Positions 1 to 7,784 of a stretch of 64,000 nt of DNA are shown one piece after another. Position 1 is the stretch's first letter; the number at the start of each line of letters is the position of its first letter. The DNA comes from Nocardioides sp. (GTDB lineage Bacteria > Actinomycetota > Actinomycetes > Propionibacteriales > Nocardioidaceae). The notes below the pieces were generated by a model. It saw nothing but the letters and a program-made list of their open reading frames with translations. It did not search any database and was not told the DNA's origin. The DNA lies in contig PBYI01000069.1 in NCBI GenBank assembly GCA_002729525.1, positions 1-64,000 on the forward strand. The letters run 5' to 3'. A program made the position numbers and the translations under genes.

Positions 1-47
1 ATCGCCCGCTCCCGAAGCTCCTCCGGGTACTTCCTCGGTGCTGCCAT
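1..47 (-). CDS. IS3-family transposase OrfA, N-terminus only
   Basis: Only the first 15 codons are present, reading MAAPRKYPEELRERA, before the gene leaves the window. This N-terminus is typical of the helix-turn-helix OrfA of IS3-type elements in actinobacteria, where OrfA binds the IS ends and a downstream OrfB frame supplies the DDE integrase. A purine-rich AAGGAT lies about 8 nt before the ATG. Too little is visible to name the IS group. Confidence 0.6.
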   Translation of the reverse strand, partial: MAAPRKYPEELRERA

Positions 48-99
48 GACTCTCATCCTTCCGTGGAATGAGAGCCTCCATCAGACCCGGCACGCGACA
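1..99 (-). mobile_element. Left end of an IS3-family insertion sequence, cut by window edge
   Basis: The minus strand from about position 99 leftwards looks like the beginning of an insertion sequence: a GC-rich end, a short leader, then an OrfA start codon at 47. It lies exactly where the neighbouring integrase reading frame loses family similarity, so the element probably inserted into that gene. The exact terminal base (near 99, minus-strand TGTCGCGTG) is inferred; the partner inverted repeat and the target duplication lie outside the window. Confidence 0.5.
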
Positions 100-314
100 G
101 ACTTCTTCTTCCGCAACGCCTCCGCGAGCGCTCGCTGGGCCTCGTCCAGGCTCTTGAACCCACCGCGGGTGAGTCGGGTGTCGCCGAGCTCGGGCAGCTC
201 GGGGTCCTTGGCAACGTAGATCTGGAACTTCCAGCGCTGGCCGCTCTGGGTCGCGTAAGACGTGATCGAGCCGGCATGCCGGGACCGCGAGCGGCGGACG
301 GGCTTCTCGGTCAC
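81..314 (-). pseudogene. Tyrosine integrase, N-terminal fragment disrupted by the IS
   Basis: About 77 residues remain. The GTG start at 314 follows directly after the stop codon of the upstream XRE gene, suggesting a regulator-integrase operon. The protein reads as the beta-rich arm-site DNA-binding domain of phage/ICE tyrosine recombinases (SGQRWKFQIYV, then LTRGGFKSLDEAQRALAEAL). After the KKK at about residue 71 it changes to VACRV and stops, and the SAM-like core-binding and catalytic domains are missing. The break coincides with the IS end. In such elements the integrase recombines attP with a tRNA attB; this copy should be inactive, so excision would need an enzyme supplied from elsewhere. 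Confidence 0.72.
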
Positions 315-315
315 G

Positions 316-903
316 TCACGTCCATCCGTCGGCGGCGTCGTCGCGTGGCGCGGGGAGCGCGTCGGGGTCAAGGGCGAGCAGCCTCAGGCGTGCCTCGTCC
401 CGTCGGGCAGCGGCGGCTGCGAGTCGCTGCTCGTAGGTGGCACGGTGCATGGTGTTGCCCTCGCGGCCGTCGGCGTACTGCATGATCAGGTTCTCGTAGT
501 AGCGGATAGAGCTGACGGCGTTGAAGTACTCGTCCTTCCAGTAGCGCGCGAGGTCCTCGGTCGTGAGCTTCGCTTGCCCGCGGGCCCAGGCCCGGAGCTC
601 CTCGCTGCTGTACTGGCCTTCGGGCACGCCCGTCGGCGGCGGGGCGTCTTCGGGCGGGGTGAGGAGCGCGGCCGGGGTAGTGCCGAGGATGAAGGCCAAG
701 ACGGTCAGGTCGTCGACGTCCACGCGCCTGTCGCCGTTCTCGATCTTGCTCAACGCAGACGGTGACATCGCCCGTCCGGTGTCTTTGATGCGGTCAGCGA
801 ACGTGCGCAGGTCCATGCCGATCGCCTGGCGCGCAGCGCGCAGGTTGGCGCTTACGTGCGCGTTGGTGTTCCCCGACGGGTTACCTCGCTGCCGTGAGTC
901 CAT
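316..903 (-). CDS. XRE-family helix-turn-helix repressor of the island
   Basis: A 195-residue protein starting at ATG 903; an in-frame TTG at 918 is possible but less likely. Residues about 12-75 form an XRE/Cro-type helix-turn-helix (NLRAARQAIGMDLRTFADRI, then SALSKIENGDRRV). The rest is a helical tail rich in Arg, Ala and Glu that probably mediates dimerisation. It sits just upstream of the integrase remnant and diverges from an excisionase gene. The gap between them holds a palindrome overlapping the excisionase promoter. By analogy with ICE and prophage control regions it probably represses excision and its own synthesis. That role is inferred; the fold is clear. Confidence 0.75.
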   Translation of the reverse strand: MDSRQRGNPSGNTNAHVSANLRAARQAIGMDLRTFADRIKDTGRAMSPSALSKIENGDRRVDVDDLTVLAFILGTTPAALLTPPEDAPPPTGVPEGQYSSEELRAWARGQAKLTTEDLARYWKDEYFNAVSSIRYYENLIMQYADGREGNTMHRATYEQRLAAAAARRDEARLRLLALDPDALPAPRDDAADGWT

Positions 904-925
904 AGAAGAAACGTACAACGCCGCT

Positions 926-955
926 CTTGATACATCAAGCGCGAACGTCTACACT
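926..955 (+). promoter_or_regulatory. Operator palindrome overlapping the excisionase promoter
   Basis: CTTGAT-AC-ATCAAG (926-939) is an inverted repeat with 6-bp arms. It contains TTGATA (927-932), which is separated by exactly 17 bp from TACACT (950-955), giving a good -35/-10 pair reading towards the gene at 1000. A dimeric repressor bound to the palindrome would cover the -35 box. The divergent XRE gene is the obvious candidate repressor. Confidence 0.6.
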
Positions 956-999
956 CGAGGAACTCCGTCCGGCGTCGGAGACACGCAAGGAGACGCGAC

Positions 1000-1206
1000 A
1001 TGAGAGCAGCGACCATGACCATTGAGACGCTCCGCAGTTCGCGCAGCCTGGTCATCACCCGCACCGACGCCGCAGCCGCCTTGGGTGTCGACCCCAGAAC
1101 CGTCACCGCCGGCATCGAGAACGGCACCATCCCCTCGGTCAAGCTCGGCCGCCGCGTGCTGATCCCGCGCGAGAAGTTCCTCAAGCTGTTCGACCCGGGC
1201 AACTGA
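1000..1206 (+). CDS. Excisionase / MerR-type DNA-binding protein
   Basis: A 68-residue protein consisting of one winged helix-turn-helix of the excisionase (HTH_17) type: ITRTDAAAALGVDPRTVTAGI followed by the wing KLGRRVLIPREKFLKLF. AAGGAGA at 987-993 lies 6 nt before ATG 1000; a second in-frame ATG at 1015 is the alternative start. Proteins like this bend attachment-site DNA and steer tyrosine integrases towards excision. Its place next to the XRE repressor and broken integrase supports that role, although the integrase partner is now destroyed. Confidence 0.72.
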   Translation: MRAATMTIETLRSSRSLVITRTDAAAALGVDPRTVTAGIENGTIPSVKLGRRVLIPREKFLKLFDPGN

Positions 1207-1292
1207 CCTCGACGTACAAGTGCCGTCAGCCGGCGTTCGGCCTGCGCGCACGCAGCGGCTATGAGCGGACGGGGCTCCAAGCTGTCGCTACG

Positions 1293-1628
1293 TTGGTCAA
1301 CGTGTGGATCGACGAGACCGGGCGCGGACACACAGTTGCGTTGCCGGATCCCACCGAGGTCATGTCTGACCGTTTCCGATCCAGCTTCGACGGGGTGATC
1401 GGCACACGTGGTGAAGCGGTGGTGGAGCTGCTCGAAGTCCTCCAGGAAGAGATCTTCGATCAGATGTTGTCGCTACCTGTCGATGCGGAGTTCGAGCAAG
1501 TCGCGCCCCCTCTGGGACTCCTCGATCAGGATGTCTGGAGCGTGGAGGAGTTGGGGCAGTATCTGCGATCCGTCGATCTTCGGTGGCGCCTGGACGCGGT
1601 CTTGGCCCTCGACGACTACCTGGACTGA
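1293..1628 (+). CDS. Hypothetical acidic protein of the island
   Basis: A 111-residue frame opening with TTG at 1293 and no clear ribosome-binding site. The third-codon-position pattern is that of a coding region. The protein is acidic (many Asp and Glu, ending ALDDYLD) with no visible signal peptide, membrane segment or metal motif. I do not recognise the family. It sits between the excisionase and a convergent TPR gene, so it is probably accessory cargo of the element. The start codon is the weakest part of this call. Confidence 0.45.
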   Translation: MVNVWIDETGRGHTVALPDPTEVMSDRFRSSFDGVIGTRGEAVVELLEVLQEEIFDQMLSLPVDAEFEQVAPPLGLLDQDVWSVEELGQYLRSVDLRWRLDAVLALDDYLD

Positions 1629-1707
1629 CCTCCACCCACTCGCGGCTAGATCAGCACGGGCCGCGGCTCACGCTACGCGTCAGATCCGTGGGGTTCAGCC
1701 GACGGCA

Positions 1708-2337
1708 CTACTTCGCCAGTTTCCGTAGCCGTTTCATGGTCTGACGGTCTGCGTGAACTACGCCAACGTCCTTGTGACGCGGGAACACTGGGCCGCGAGC
1801 GGCCAAGTCCAGCGCGGTGCGAGCGGCACGCTGCACGGTCTCCTTTTCGCCTGTCGCCTGAGCGATGTCGATGAGCACCAGATGCCAGCGAAAGAGCACG
1901 TTGGGGAACTGGGACGTGCCGCGTTCGAGGAACGAGTTCAGGAGCGCGAGGGCCTCCTCGGTGTCGGCCCGTCGCCCCTTCGCCATCTCCAACTCTGCCA
2001 GAGCGATTTCGACCGTAGCGGTGGTGCCGTTCAGTGTTGGGTGCTCGTTGAGCAGCCGCCTGTAGTACTGCGTCGCTCGCTCAGGCTCGGTGTCGCGGTA
2101 TGAGTCTCCGAGGTGTTCGAGAGTGCCCGCCTTCTCGAAGTCGTGGCCAAGGTCTTGGTCAAGGATGCGCTCCCACAAGTGGCGGGCAGGTTGGAGCAAC
2201 CCCGCCTCCCTGAGCGCCAGGCCCTTAATGCGGATGTACTGAGCATGGTTCCAGTCACGTGAACGTTTGAGCCGCGCCTCGAATTCGGCCTGAGCCGTCG
2301 GCGACCAATCAGGGGAGCGGAACCAGTCGTCTGTCAC
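1708..2337 (-). CDS. TPR-like helical repeat protein
   Basis: About 209 residues from GTG 2337 (VTDDWFRSPDW); an upstream in-frame TTG at 2370 would add 11 residues. The N-terminal DDWFRSPDWS stretch followed by AEFEARLKRSR is a recurring opening in actinobacterial tetratricopeptide proteins. Degenerate TPR helices follow (GLALREAGLLQPARHLWERIL, then HLGDSYRDTEPERATQYYRRLL, then IALAELEMAKGR). Such proteins act as protein-protein scaffolds. The gene lies downstream of the relaxase gene on the same strand, about 140 bp away, so it may be carried as cargo or serve mobilization. No specific partner can be named. Confidence 0.6.
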   Translation of the reverse strand: MTDDWFRSPDWSPTAQAEFEARLKRSRDWNHAQYIRIKGLALREAGLLQPARHLWERILDQDLGHDFEKAGTLEHLGDSYRDTEPERATQYYRRLLNEHPTLNGTTATVEIALAELEMAKGRRADTEEALALLNSFLERGTSQFPNVLFRWHLVLIDIAQATGEKETVQRAARTALDLAARGPVFPRHKDVGVVHADRQTMKRLRKLAK

Positions 2338-2474
2338 TTTGGAAGCATCGCACCGTGACGGCTCGCCCAAGCGTCCGCTCAGGCAGTATCGGACGCTTCA
2401 ACACCTGTTCGGACTCGGATCCTGATGTCACCGTGGGCGGGCAGCGATCGCTTCCTCGGCGGGGGGTCCCGGCG

Positions 2475-5400
2475 CTACATGCCGTGGCCAAGCCCGGGAT
2501 CCTCTCGGTGGGTCGGGCGTTCCAGCATCGGGTCAAGCGTGTGACGGTGCGCGACGGCTGCTCGCTCGACCTCGACCTGGAGGGCTTGAGTACGGCGCAT
2601 CTCGATGAGCTGCACGGCTCGTCCGATCGGAAGAGACTCGATGCGGGTGAGGTACGAGCGGAGCTCGTCGGCGTGCTTCTGCCAGCGTTGCGCGCGGTCC
2701 GCAGCGCTCCTCGGCCCGCTGAACCCTCGGTGAGAAGAGGCAGCGAGCTGTCTGTTGACGCCGATCGTGAGATCCCCGGCTTCGCGCCGATGACGCGATC
2801 GGGTGTGCCGGAGTGCCTCTTCGGCTCGCTGAGCTTGCTGCCGTGCCGTGATGACCGTCGGCTCGGCGTCGGCGCGCTCCGCTGCAACGCGTTCGGCCCA
2901 GGGTTCCAGGCTGTCACGGGTCTTGATTCCCCACCGGCCGGGGTCGGGCACGCTGCCCCAGCGATCGAGTACGGCAGCCTTCGCATCGCTGGTGCCGGCT
3001 CGTGTGGCGGCAAGCCTTCGCTCGGCTCCTCGTTTGCCGAGGCGGCCGGCCGATCGGGTGGCCTTCCAGGCTTCGTGCTCGCGCGCATCGGCGTCGATGT
3101 AGGTCTGGCCGTCGGCGGTGGCTTGAGTGAGCAGCGGCGTCAGGGCCTCGTTGCGGACGGTCGCCAAGTGCGCCCTGGCTTTCATGGCGGCGCTGCTCGC
3201 CTCTGCTTCCTCGTGCGCATGAGTCTGTGATTGGTGGCGGAGGAGAACAGAGACGCGGTCCCAGTGCGCGGCCTCCTTATCGGCCCGCGCGACGAGTTCG
3301 GCGAGACGTGCGCGCTCGTCGTTGACGACCTTGACCGGACCGTCGGACGCGAGCCCGCTGACGGCCGTGCGTGCGTCGGAGGTGGCGATCTGGAGGCCGC
3401 GGTCGGCGCGGTCACGTTCGAGGGCGTCGATGAACAGTTCGCGCGCCTCGTTGAGGGTGTCGGCGACGATGTGCAACACGTTGGCGTTGCGGCCGCGGGT
3501 CATGCCGACGTAGACGCCCCCTGCGTCGAGCGACTCAGATAGCAGGGTGTGGGCACCCCGAGTGGTGACGCCTTGGACGCCATAGCCGGTGTTGGCGTAG
3601 GCGAGGTGGACGTGCTGGGCGACGTACGACGAGGGAAGCGTCGCTGACTGCTGATGCTTGCGGGCGTTGGCAGCCTCGACGACGGTCAGGCTGCCGTCGG
3701 TACCTACGTGTTGGACAGTCCAGGTTTGGCGGTTGGCGACGCCGAGGGTGCTGTCGTTGTTGCGGGTCGCGATCACGTCCCCGACACCGATGGGCAGTCC
3801 GTCGCGACCTGTGCTGGTGGTCGTGTCGTCGACCGCCCCTGATGCGATCCGCTGCCTGCGGACCCGCTCGCTGAGGTCACGGGCCTCGTCGTTGGTCGCC
3901 ACCGTCGCGGCAACCGACTTACCCCCGGCGAGTGCACTGGCGGTCGCGTTGGCGATCTGCTCGTGCGCTTGCTCCGCGGTGGCGTGCAACTGGATGAGGC
4001 CGAAGGCGTCGAGCTGGTCGAACAGGTCGGTGGGGTCGTGGCCAGCGCGCATCTGCAGAGTGAGGTTGGCGTAGGCGGGATCAGCGAAGCGGTGCACGGT
4101 GTCGAGGTCGTGGACAGTGCCTCCGCTCCCGGTGGTGATGGTTGCGGCGATGTCGAGCACGCCGCCACGTCCGACCGCCGGGAGTTGGGCGCGGTCGCCG
4201 ACAAGGGCGATCGTGGCGCCCGCTTCGGCCGCGATGGTGAGGAGGGCGATGGCGCTGTCCTGGTCGAGCATGCCTGCCTCATCGACCACGATTCGCGCGC
4301 GGCGACTGAGCTTCGCCCAGGCCGGGGGCTCGCCTGCGTCGACGCGGGCCCAGACGCCGTCGGCGTTCCAGCGCCAGCCGTGGGCGTGCAGCAGCTTGGC
4401 CACCGACTCGGCGGGTACACCGAGCTCGCGAGCGGCGACGTCGGCCGCCTTCTTGGTCGGCGTCACGACTCGTGTCGTGCGACCTTCGGCTGCTGCTGCG
4501 GTGATCGCGGCGCTAAGCATCGTCGTCTTGCCTGCGCCGGCGGCTCCCTCCACGATCACGAGCTGGTCGGTGGAAGCGATCGCGGCCGCTGCCACGGCCT
4601 GCGTCTCATCGAGTCCGCTGCCCGCGGCGAGCGTCGTGACGTCGGGGTGGCTGGCCCTGCCGTTGGCCTCAGTTGTTGCGGTGAGCAGGTCACGCAGTCT
4701 CGTCTCCGCGGCGATGACCTGGAGGTTGGTGAGGTGGGCGACGTGCTCGGGGTGCGCGGCGCCGGGAGGGAGGACGGAGAGGCAATCACTCACGGCGAGG
4801 TCGGTGGTCAGGTCGACGCGTTCGCGCAGCTCGATCGGAGTGACGCGGACGCCGTATTCGGTGACGATCCGAGTGACCTGCTCCTGCACGGTGTGGCGGG
4901 TCCAGGTCGACGCGCCTGCGGCGCAACGGTCAAGTGCGCGGGCGGCGATGGTCTGGATCTCCAGGTCGTCTACGCCGAGCGGAGTGTGCGCGGGCAACTG
5001 ACGCTCCAGGAGCTTGGCCGGGTTGTAGCCGGCGTCGGCGAGCTCGGTCCGCCACCCGTCCTCGTGGGCGAGGGTGCCGGGCCGCTTCTGTGGCCGGTCC
5101 TTGGCCCACGCCGTAGCGATCATCCGTGTGTGGACGACGGGACCGGGTTCCTGGCTGGGGTGTGCCTCTTCCCAGGCGGTTTCCAGCTCCACGAGGTTCT
5201 TCTCGACCTGGGCGCCGCGCTTCGACATCACGGTGTTGAAGGCCTCGAGTTCGGTGACCTCTCCGGTCACCGGGTCGAGGGTGAGGCCGTGCCCGTCGAG
5301 CACGTCCGCGAGCTCGGGGTGGGCCGCGAGGACGGCGGTCCCGAGCGCTCGGATCGCGCCCTGCTGCTTGAACAGCGCGGCAGTGTCCAAGCCACGCCAC

Positions 5401-5963
5401 TTTCCTGCAGCCCAGACGCGCGTGCCGATCTGGAAGTGGACGTGCCGGTGCGGGTCACCCGCGCGACTGGTCTTGTGGACCACGACAACCGTCTGCAGCC
5501 GCTCGGCGGGTACCACCTCCTGCCTGCCGCGCGGCCCCACTCGGGTGACCGAGTGCAATGCCAGGAACTGGCGGATCTCGTTGACCGCGTCTGCTTGGGC
5601 CGCGTCCAAGGCGTCGGACACGTCGGGGTGCAGCGCGGCGGCTACCGAGAGTGACTTCGGGGCGTTGACGACCATCTCTGCGAACCGCGGCGATCCGTGC
5701 TTCGCCGAGCGCTCCTCGCCGGCGAGGCGTGGTTTGCCCATCGAGGTTCCGCTCAGGGGGTCGATCCAGTCGACCCAGCCGGCGTATGACTCGGCGCCCA
5801 GCTCAGCTGTCGCCCGGACCCCGCCGTTTCCGTCGGAGATGGTGAAGGTTGCGAGGGTGGTGCCGTGCTCCAGGTAGTAGTCGTCAGCGCGCGAGCGATC
5901 CGACTCCAGGTACCGGCACGCGGCAGAGCCATTCCCCCGGAACAGGATCACTCCACCCTTCAT
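2475..5963 (-). CDS. MobF/TraA-type conjugative relaxase-helicase
   Basis: A 1162-residue protein. ATG 5963 is chosen because GAGGAGTGGG directly precedes it. Residues 1 to about 300 form a TrwC relaxase domain with candidate catalytic tyrosines (DDYYLEHG, residues 29-30) and the metal-binding HRHVH at 172-176. The middle is a RecD-like superfamily 1 helicase, with Walker A (GAAGAGKTT, near residue 475), Walker B (VVDEAGM, near 560) and a GDRAQLPAVGRGG motif. The C-terminus has a long charged coiled-coil-like stretch. MobF relaxases nick oriT, stay covalently bound to the 5' end and unwind the strand for transfer. No coupling protein or type IV secretion gene is visible here, so the island looks mobilizable rather than self-transmissible, within the limits of the window. 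Confidence 0.9.
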   Translation of the reverse strand: MKGGVILFRGNGSAACRYLESDRSRADDYYLEHGTTLATFTISDGNGGVRATAELGAESYAGWVDWIDPLSGTSMGKPRLAGEERSAKHGSPRFAEMVVNAPKSLSVAAALHPDVSDALDAAQADAVNEIRQFLALHSVTRVGPRGRQEVVPAERLQTVVVVHKTSRAGDPHRHVHFQIGTRVWAAGKWRGLDTAALFKQQGAIRALGTAVLAAHPELADVLDGHGLTLDPVTGEVTELEAFNTVMSKRGAQVEKNLVELETAWEEAHPSQEPGPVVHTRMIATAWAKDRPQKRPGTLAHEDGWRTELADAGYNPAKLLERQLPAHTPLGVDDLEIQTIAARALDRCAAGASTWTRHTVQEQVTRIVTEYGVRVTPIELRERVDLTTDLAVSDCLSVLPPGAAHPEHVAHLTNLQVIAAETRLRDLLTATTEANGRASHPDVTTLAAGSGLDETQAVAAAAIASTDQLVIVEGAAGAGKTTMLSAAITAAAAEGRTTRVVTPTKKAADVAARELGVPAESVAKLLHAHGWRWNADGVWARVDAGEPPAWAKLSRRARIVVDEAGMLDQDSAIALLTIAAEAGATIALVGDRAQLPAVGRGGVLDIAATITTGSGGTVHDLDTVHRFADPAYANLTLQMRAGHDPTDLFDQLDAFGLIQLHATAEQAHEQIANATASALAGGKSVAATVATNDEARDLSERVRRQRIASGAVDDTTTSTGRDGLPIGVGDVIATRNNDSTLGVANRQTWTVQHVGTDGSLTVVEAANARKHQQSATLPSSYVAQHVHLAYANTGYGVQGVTTRGAHTLLSESLDAGGVYVGMTRGRNANVLHIVADTLNEARELFIDALERDRADRGLQIATSDARTAVSGLASDGPVKVVNDERARLAELVARADKEAAHWDRVSVLLRHQSQTHAHEEAEASSAAMKARAHLATVRNEALTPLLTQATADGQTYIDADAREHEAWKATRSAGRLGKRGAERRLAATRAGTSDAKAAVLDRWGSVPDPGRWGIKTRDSLEPWAERVAAERADAEPTVITARQQAQRAEEALRHTRSRHRREAGDLTIGVNRQLAASSHRGFSGPRSAADRAQRWQKHADELRSYLTRIESLPIGRAVQLIEMRRTQALQVEVERAAVAHRHTLDPMLERPTHREDPGLGHGM

Positions 5964-6196
5964 CCCACTCCTCGCGACGTTTCTAATATCGCGTACTGCG
6001 TATCTACCACGGTAGCATACGTCCATTCAAGTGAGTAGGTGGAGTGGAGGAAGCGAAGTGATGGTGAGGTCGGGGAGAGGTGAGCAGAAGGGCTGGGATT
6101 AGTGGAGGAAGGTGCGGCAGGGTGAGGGGAATGGGTGCGAGGCGGGGGATAGGCGTCAAGGGTGCGAATGAATCGCCTTGCCGGTAGGATCGACCT
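5964..6196. other. Intergenic control region, candidate oriT
   Basis: This 233-bp gap lies between the relaxase and VapB starts. It holds CTACC-AC-GGTAG (6004-6015), a small palindrome 40 bp upstream of the relaxase start. From about 6030 to 6160 the plus strand is strikingly purine-rich, with the direct repeat AGTGGAGGAAG at 6043-6053 and 6101-6111. Strand-asymmetric, repeat-bearing DNA beside a MobF gene is a reasonable oriT candidate, but I see no recognised nic sequence. Confidence 0.35.
6185..6190 (+). promoter_or_regulatory. -10 box TAGGAT of vapBC, leaderless type
   Basis: TAGGAT ends 6 nt before the ATG at 6197, so the transcript should begin at or next to the start codon. There is no Shine-Dalgarno sequence. 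Confidence 0.45.
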
Positions 6197-6424
6197 ATGA
6201 CGAGCCAGCAGACCTTTGAGAAGGTCAGTCTCACCATCGAGGCTGACGTCCTTCATCGCGTCCGGGACCGGGTGGAGCCCGGCAAGGTCTCGGCGTACGC
6301 CACTCTGGCCCTGCGAAGGCAACTGGAACGAGACGGGCTCGATGACCTAATCGGCGAGTTGGTGGAGATCAACGGACCCCTGGACGCCGAAGCAGTCGCT
6401 CGGTACGTCGACGAGTGGCGCTGA
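6197..6424 (+). CDS. VapB-like antitoxin (ribbon-helix-helix)
   Basis: A 75-residue protein with a short N-terminal strand (EKVSLTIEADVLHRVRDRV) and following helices typical of ribbon-helix-helix antitoxins. The C-terminal half (IGELVEINGPLDAEAVARYV) would wrap the toxin. It precedes the PIN-domain gene by 4 nt, the standard antitoxin-toxin order. VapB proteins neutralise VapC and repress their own operon as a complex. On this island the pair probably stabilises inheritance of the element. Confidence 0.78.
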   Translation: MTSQQTFEKVSLTIEADVLHRVRDRVEPGKVSAYATLALRRQLERDGLDDLIGELVEINGPLDAEAVARYVDEWR

Positions 6425-6428
6425 GACG

Positions 6429-6830
6429 GTGGCCCGGGTTCTGATCCTGGACTCAGAAGCCGTTTCGGCTCTGGCCGAGCAGCGCAACGGGATGGCCGAG
6501 CGACTTGCCGCGGCGCAGCAAGCCGACCATCGAGTCCTCATCCCCGCGGTTGTTCTCGCCGAGGTTGCGACTGGCGCCGCGAGCGATGCCGCGATCTGGC
6601 ACGTCCTCGGGAAGGTCCCAACTCTCGATCTGCCCCAGGGAGTCGCCATGCGTGCCGGCGCTTTGCGGACACGGGCTGAACGCGTGAGACGCAAGAAGCG
6701 CGATCTGACGGTGGATGCGATCGTCGCGGCGACTGCAGTCGAGCTGGCGCCGTCGGTGGTACTCACCGCCGACAAGCCGGACCTTGAGCTCCTGGTCGAG
6801 GGGTTCGACGTGAAGATCTCGGCTGTTTGA
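6429..6830 (+). CDS. VapC-like PIN-domain ribonuclease toxin
   Basis: A 133-residue protein from GTG 6429. It has the PIN fold acidic set: LILDSEAV near the N-terminus (Asp), PAVVLAEVATG (Glu), LTVDAIVAATAV (Asp) and LTADKPDLELL (Asp). These residues hold Mg2+ in VapC endoribonucleases that cleave tRNA or rRNA. It is translationally linked to the antitoxin upstream. A short basic stretch (RAERVRRKKRDLT) precedes the third acidic residue. The gene is intact and of family-typical length. Confidence 0.82.
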   Translation: MARVLILDSEAVSALAEQRNGMAERLAAAQQADHRVLIPAVVLAEVATGAASDAAIWHVLGKVPTLDLPQGVAMRAGALRTRAERVRRKKRDLTVDAIVAATAVELAPSVVLTADKPDLELLVEGFDVKISAV

Positions 6831-6883
6831 TTCGAGTGGCTCAGTGTGCGGCCGACCCGCACCGACTTGGCCCGTGAGGACGG

Positions 6884-7426
6884 CTATGAGTCGCGGTACG
6901 GCCACTCAGATTCGGGCGGCTCCCATCCGTCGGGAGGCTGACGGTAGTCGCTCTTGGCCAGGCAGGTGCCGCACGCCCAGGAAGACTCGCTGTCGAGCCC
7001 AAGCCGCTCGGAGGCTGCGATCGACTCCGATGTGAGCGGGCCCATGCACCAATCGCAGTACGTCTGGCCGCAGCGTCGGTCAAGGACCTGAAGATCGACC
7101 CCCTCAACGACGAGTTGGGCTTCATCGCTGCACGCCACGACCCTACGGACCTCGCCCATCACCCCCGCCCGGAGAAGGACAGAGTCCAGCTCGTGAATCA
7201 CGGCTCGAGCAGCCATGGAGAGATCCTCGCCCTCGACGTCGACGCACGCTTTTAGGACATTCGGCGCGTCGCCCGACCAGACACAGGCTCCCTCGTCTTC
7301 GGGGCGCAGGAGCCGACCTACACGAACAAGATCCTCCGTTGAGAGTCGCTGGATGGCCTGGAAGTCCAGGTACACGACGAGGGGCTCCACGCCGACAGTG
7401 TCCCTCACCCTTGTGCGAATGGGCAC
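6884..7426 (-). CDS. Hypothetical protein with C-terminal Cys pairs
   Basis: A 180-residue protein starting at ATG 7426. The N-terminal half is an alpha/beta sequence without recognised motif. The C-terminal third has two Cys pairs (CDWC and, about 30 residues later, CGTC) that could bind zinc, followed by an acidic tail (PPDGWEPPESEWPYRDS). It is the last gene of a row of small minus-strand genes, 15 nt after a MafI-like gene, and is convergent with vapC. Function is unknown. The neighbourhood of immunity-type proteins makes a toxin-immunity context possible, but that is inference. Confidence 0.55.
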   Translation of the reverse strand: MPIRTRVRDTVGVEPLVVYLDFQAIQRLSTEDLVRVGRLLRPEDEGACVWSGDAPNVLKACVDVEGEDLSMAARAVIHELDSVLLRAGVMGEVRRVVACSDEAQLVVEGVDLQVLDRRCGQTYCDWCMGPLTSESIAASERLGLDSESSWACGTCLAKSDYRQPPDGWEPPESEWPYRDS

Positions 7427-7441
7427 GGACTGCCGCGAGCA

Positions 7442-7711
7442 CTACCCCCGGCCGCGGAACTGCGCTGGTAGTTCGTCTTCCGCGATCCAGCCCTCAGTGA
7501 GTTCTCTGATGGTTGCCCCTACGTGCGGTGGCATCTCCCGCTCAGCGGACGCCAGCGCCCACGCAAGATTAGAGATGCCTTCCACAGGTTCGCCATGGTT
7601 GAGGAGCGACTCGGCGTCGCGCACGTCGAGCTTCGGCACCAATCCGCGAACTTCGTCGAAGAAGTCGAGGCACCGCCGGAGATAGGCCTCCATTGCCGCT
7701 CGGTCCGTCAT
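7442..7711 (-). CDS. Small MafI-like immunity protein (tentative)
   Basis: An 89-residue all-helical protein (AYLRRCLDFFDEV, then AESLLNHGEPVEGISNLAWAL) ending near FRGRG. The pattern of a helix, then HGE, then a helix ending in a small hydrophobic patch is that of MafI-family immunity proteins and related helical bundles that protect against secreted polymorphic toxins. The assignment rests on pattern similarity only. It is in a minus-strand row with the clearer MafI-like gene at 7785-8225 and is followed 15 nt later by the Cys-pair protein. No cognate toxin is visible in the window. Confidence 0.5.
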   Translation of the reverse strand: MTDRAAMEAYLRRCLDFFDEVRGLVPKLDVRDAESLLNHGEPVEGISNLAWALASAEREMPPHVGATIRELTEGWIAEDELPAQFRGRG

Positions 7712-7784
7712 GCACCCATCTTCCTCCCCAAGCGCGCGTACATCAGCGTGCGAGCGGTCGTCCCGACGAGCAGGTAGGCGGCCT

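Noticed and set aside
5964-6026. Longer start for the relaxase at 6026
   Set aside because: The extra 21 residues read through the promoter region; GAGGAGTGGG precedes ATG 5963 and the MobF N-terminus begins there.
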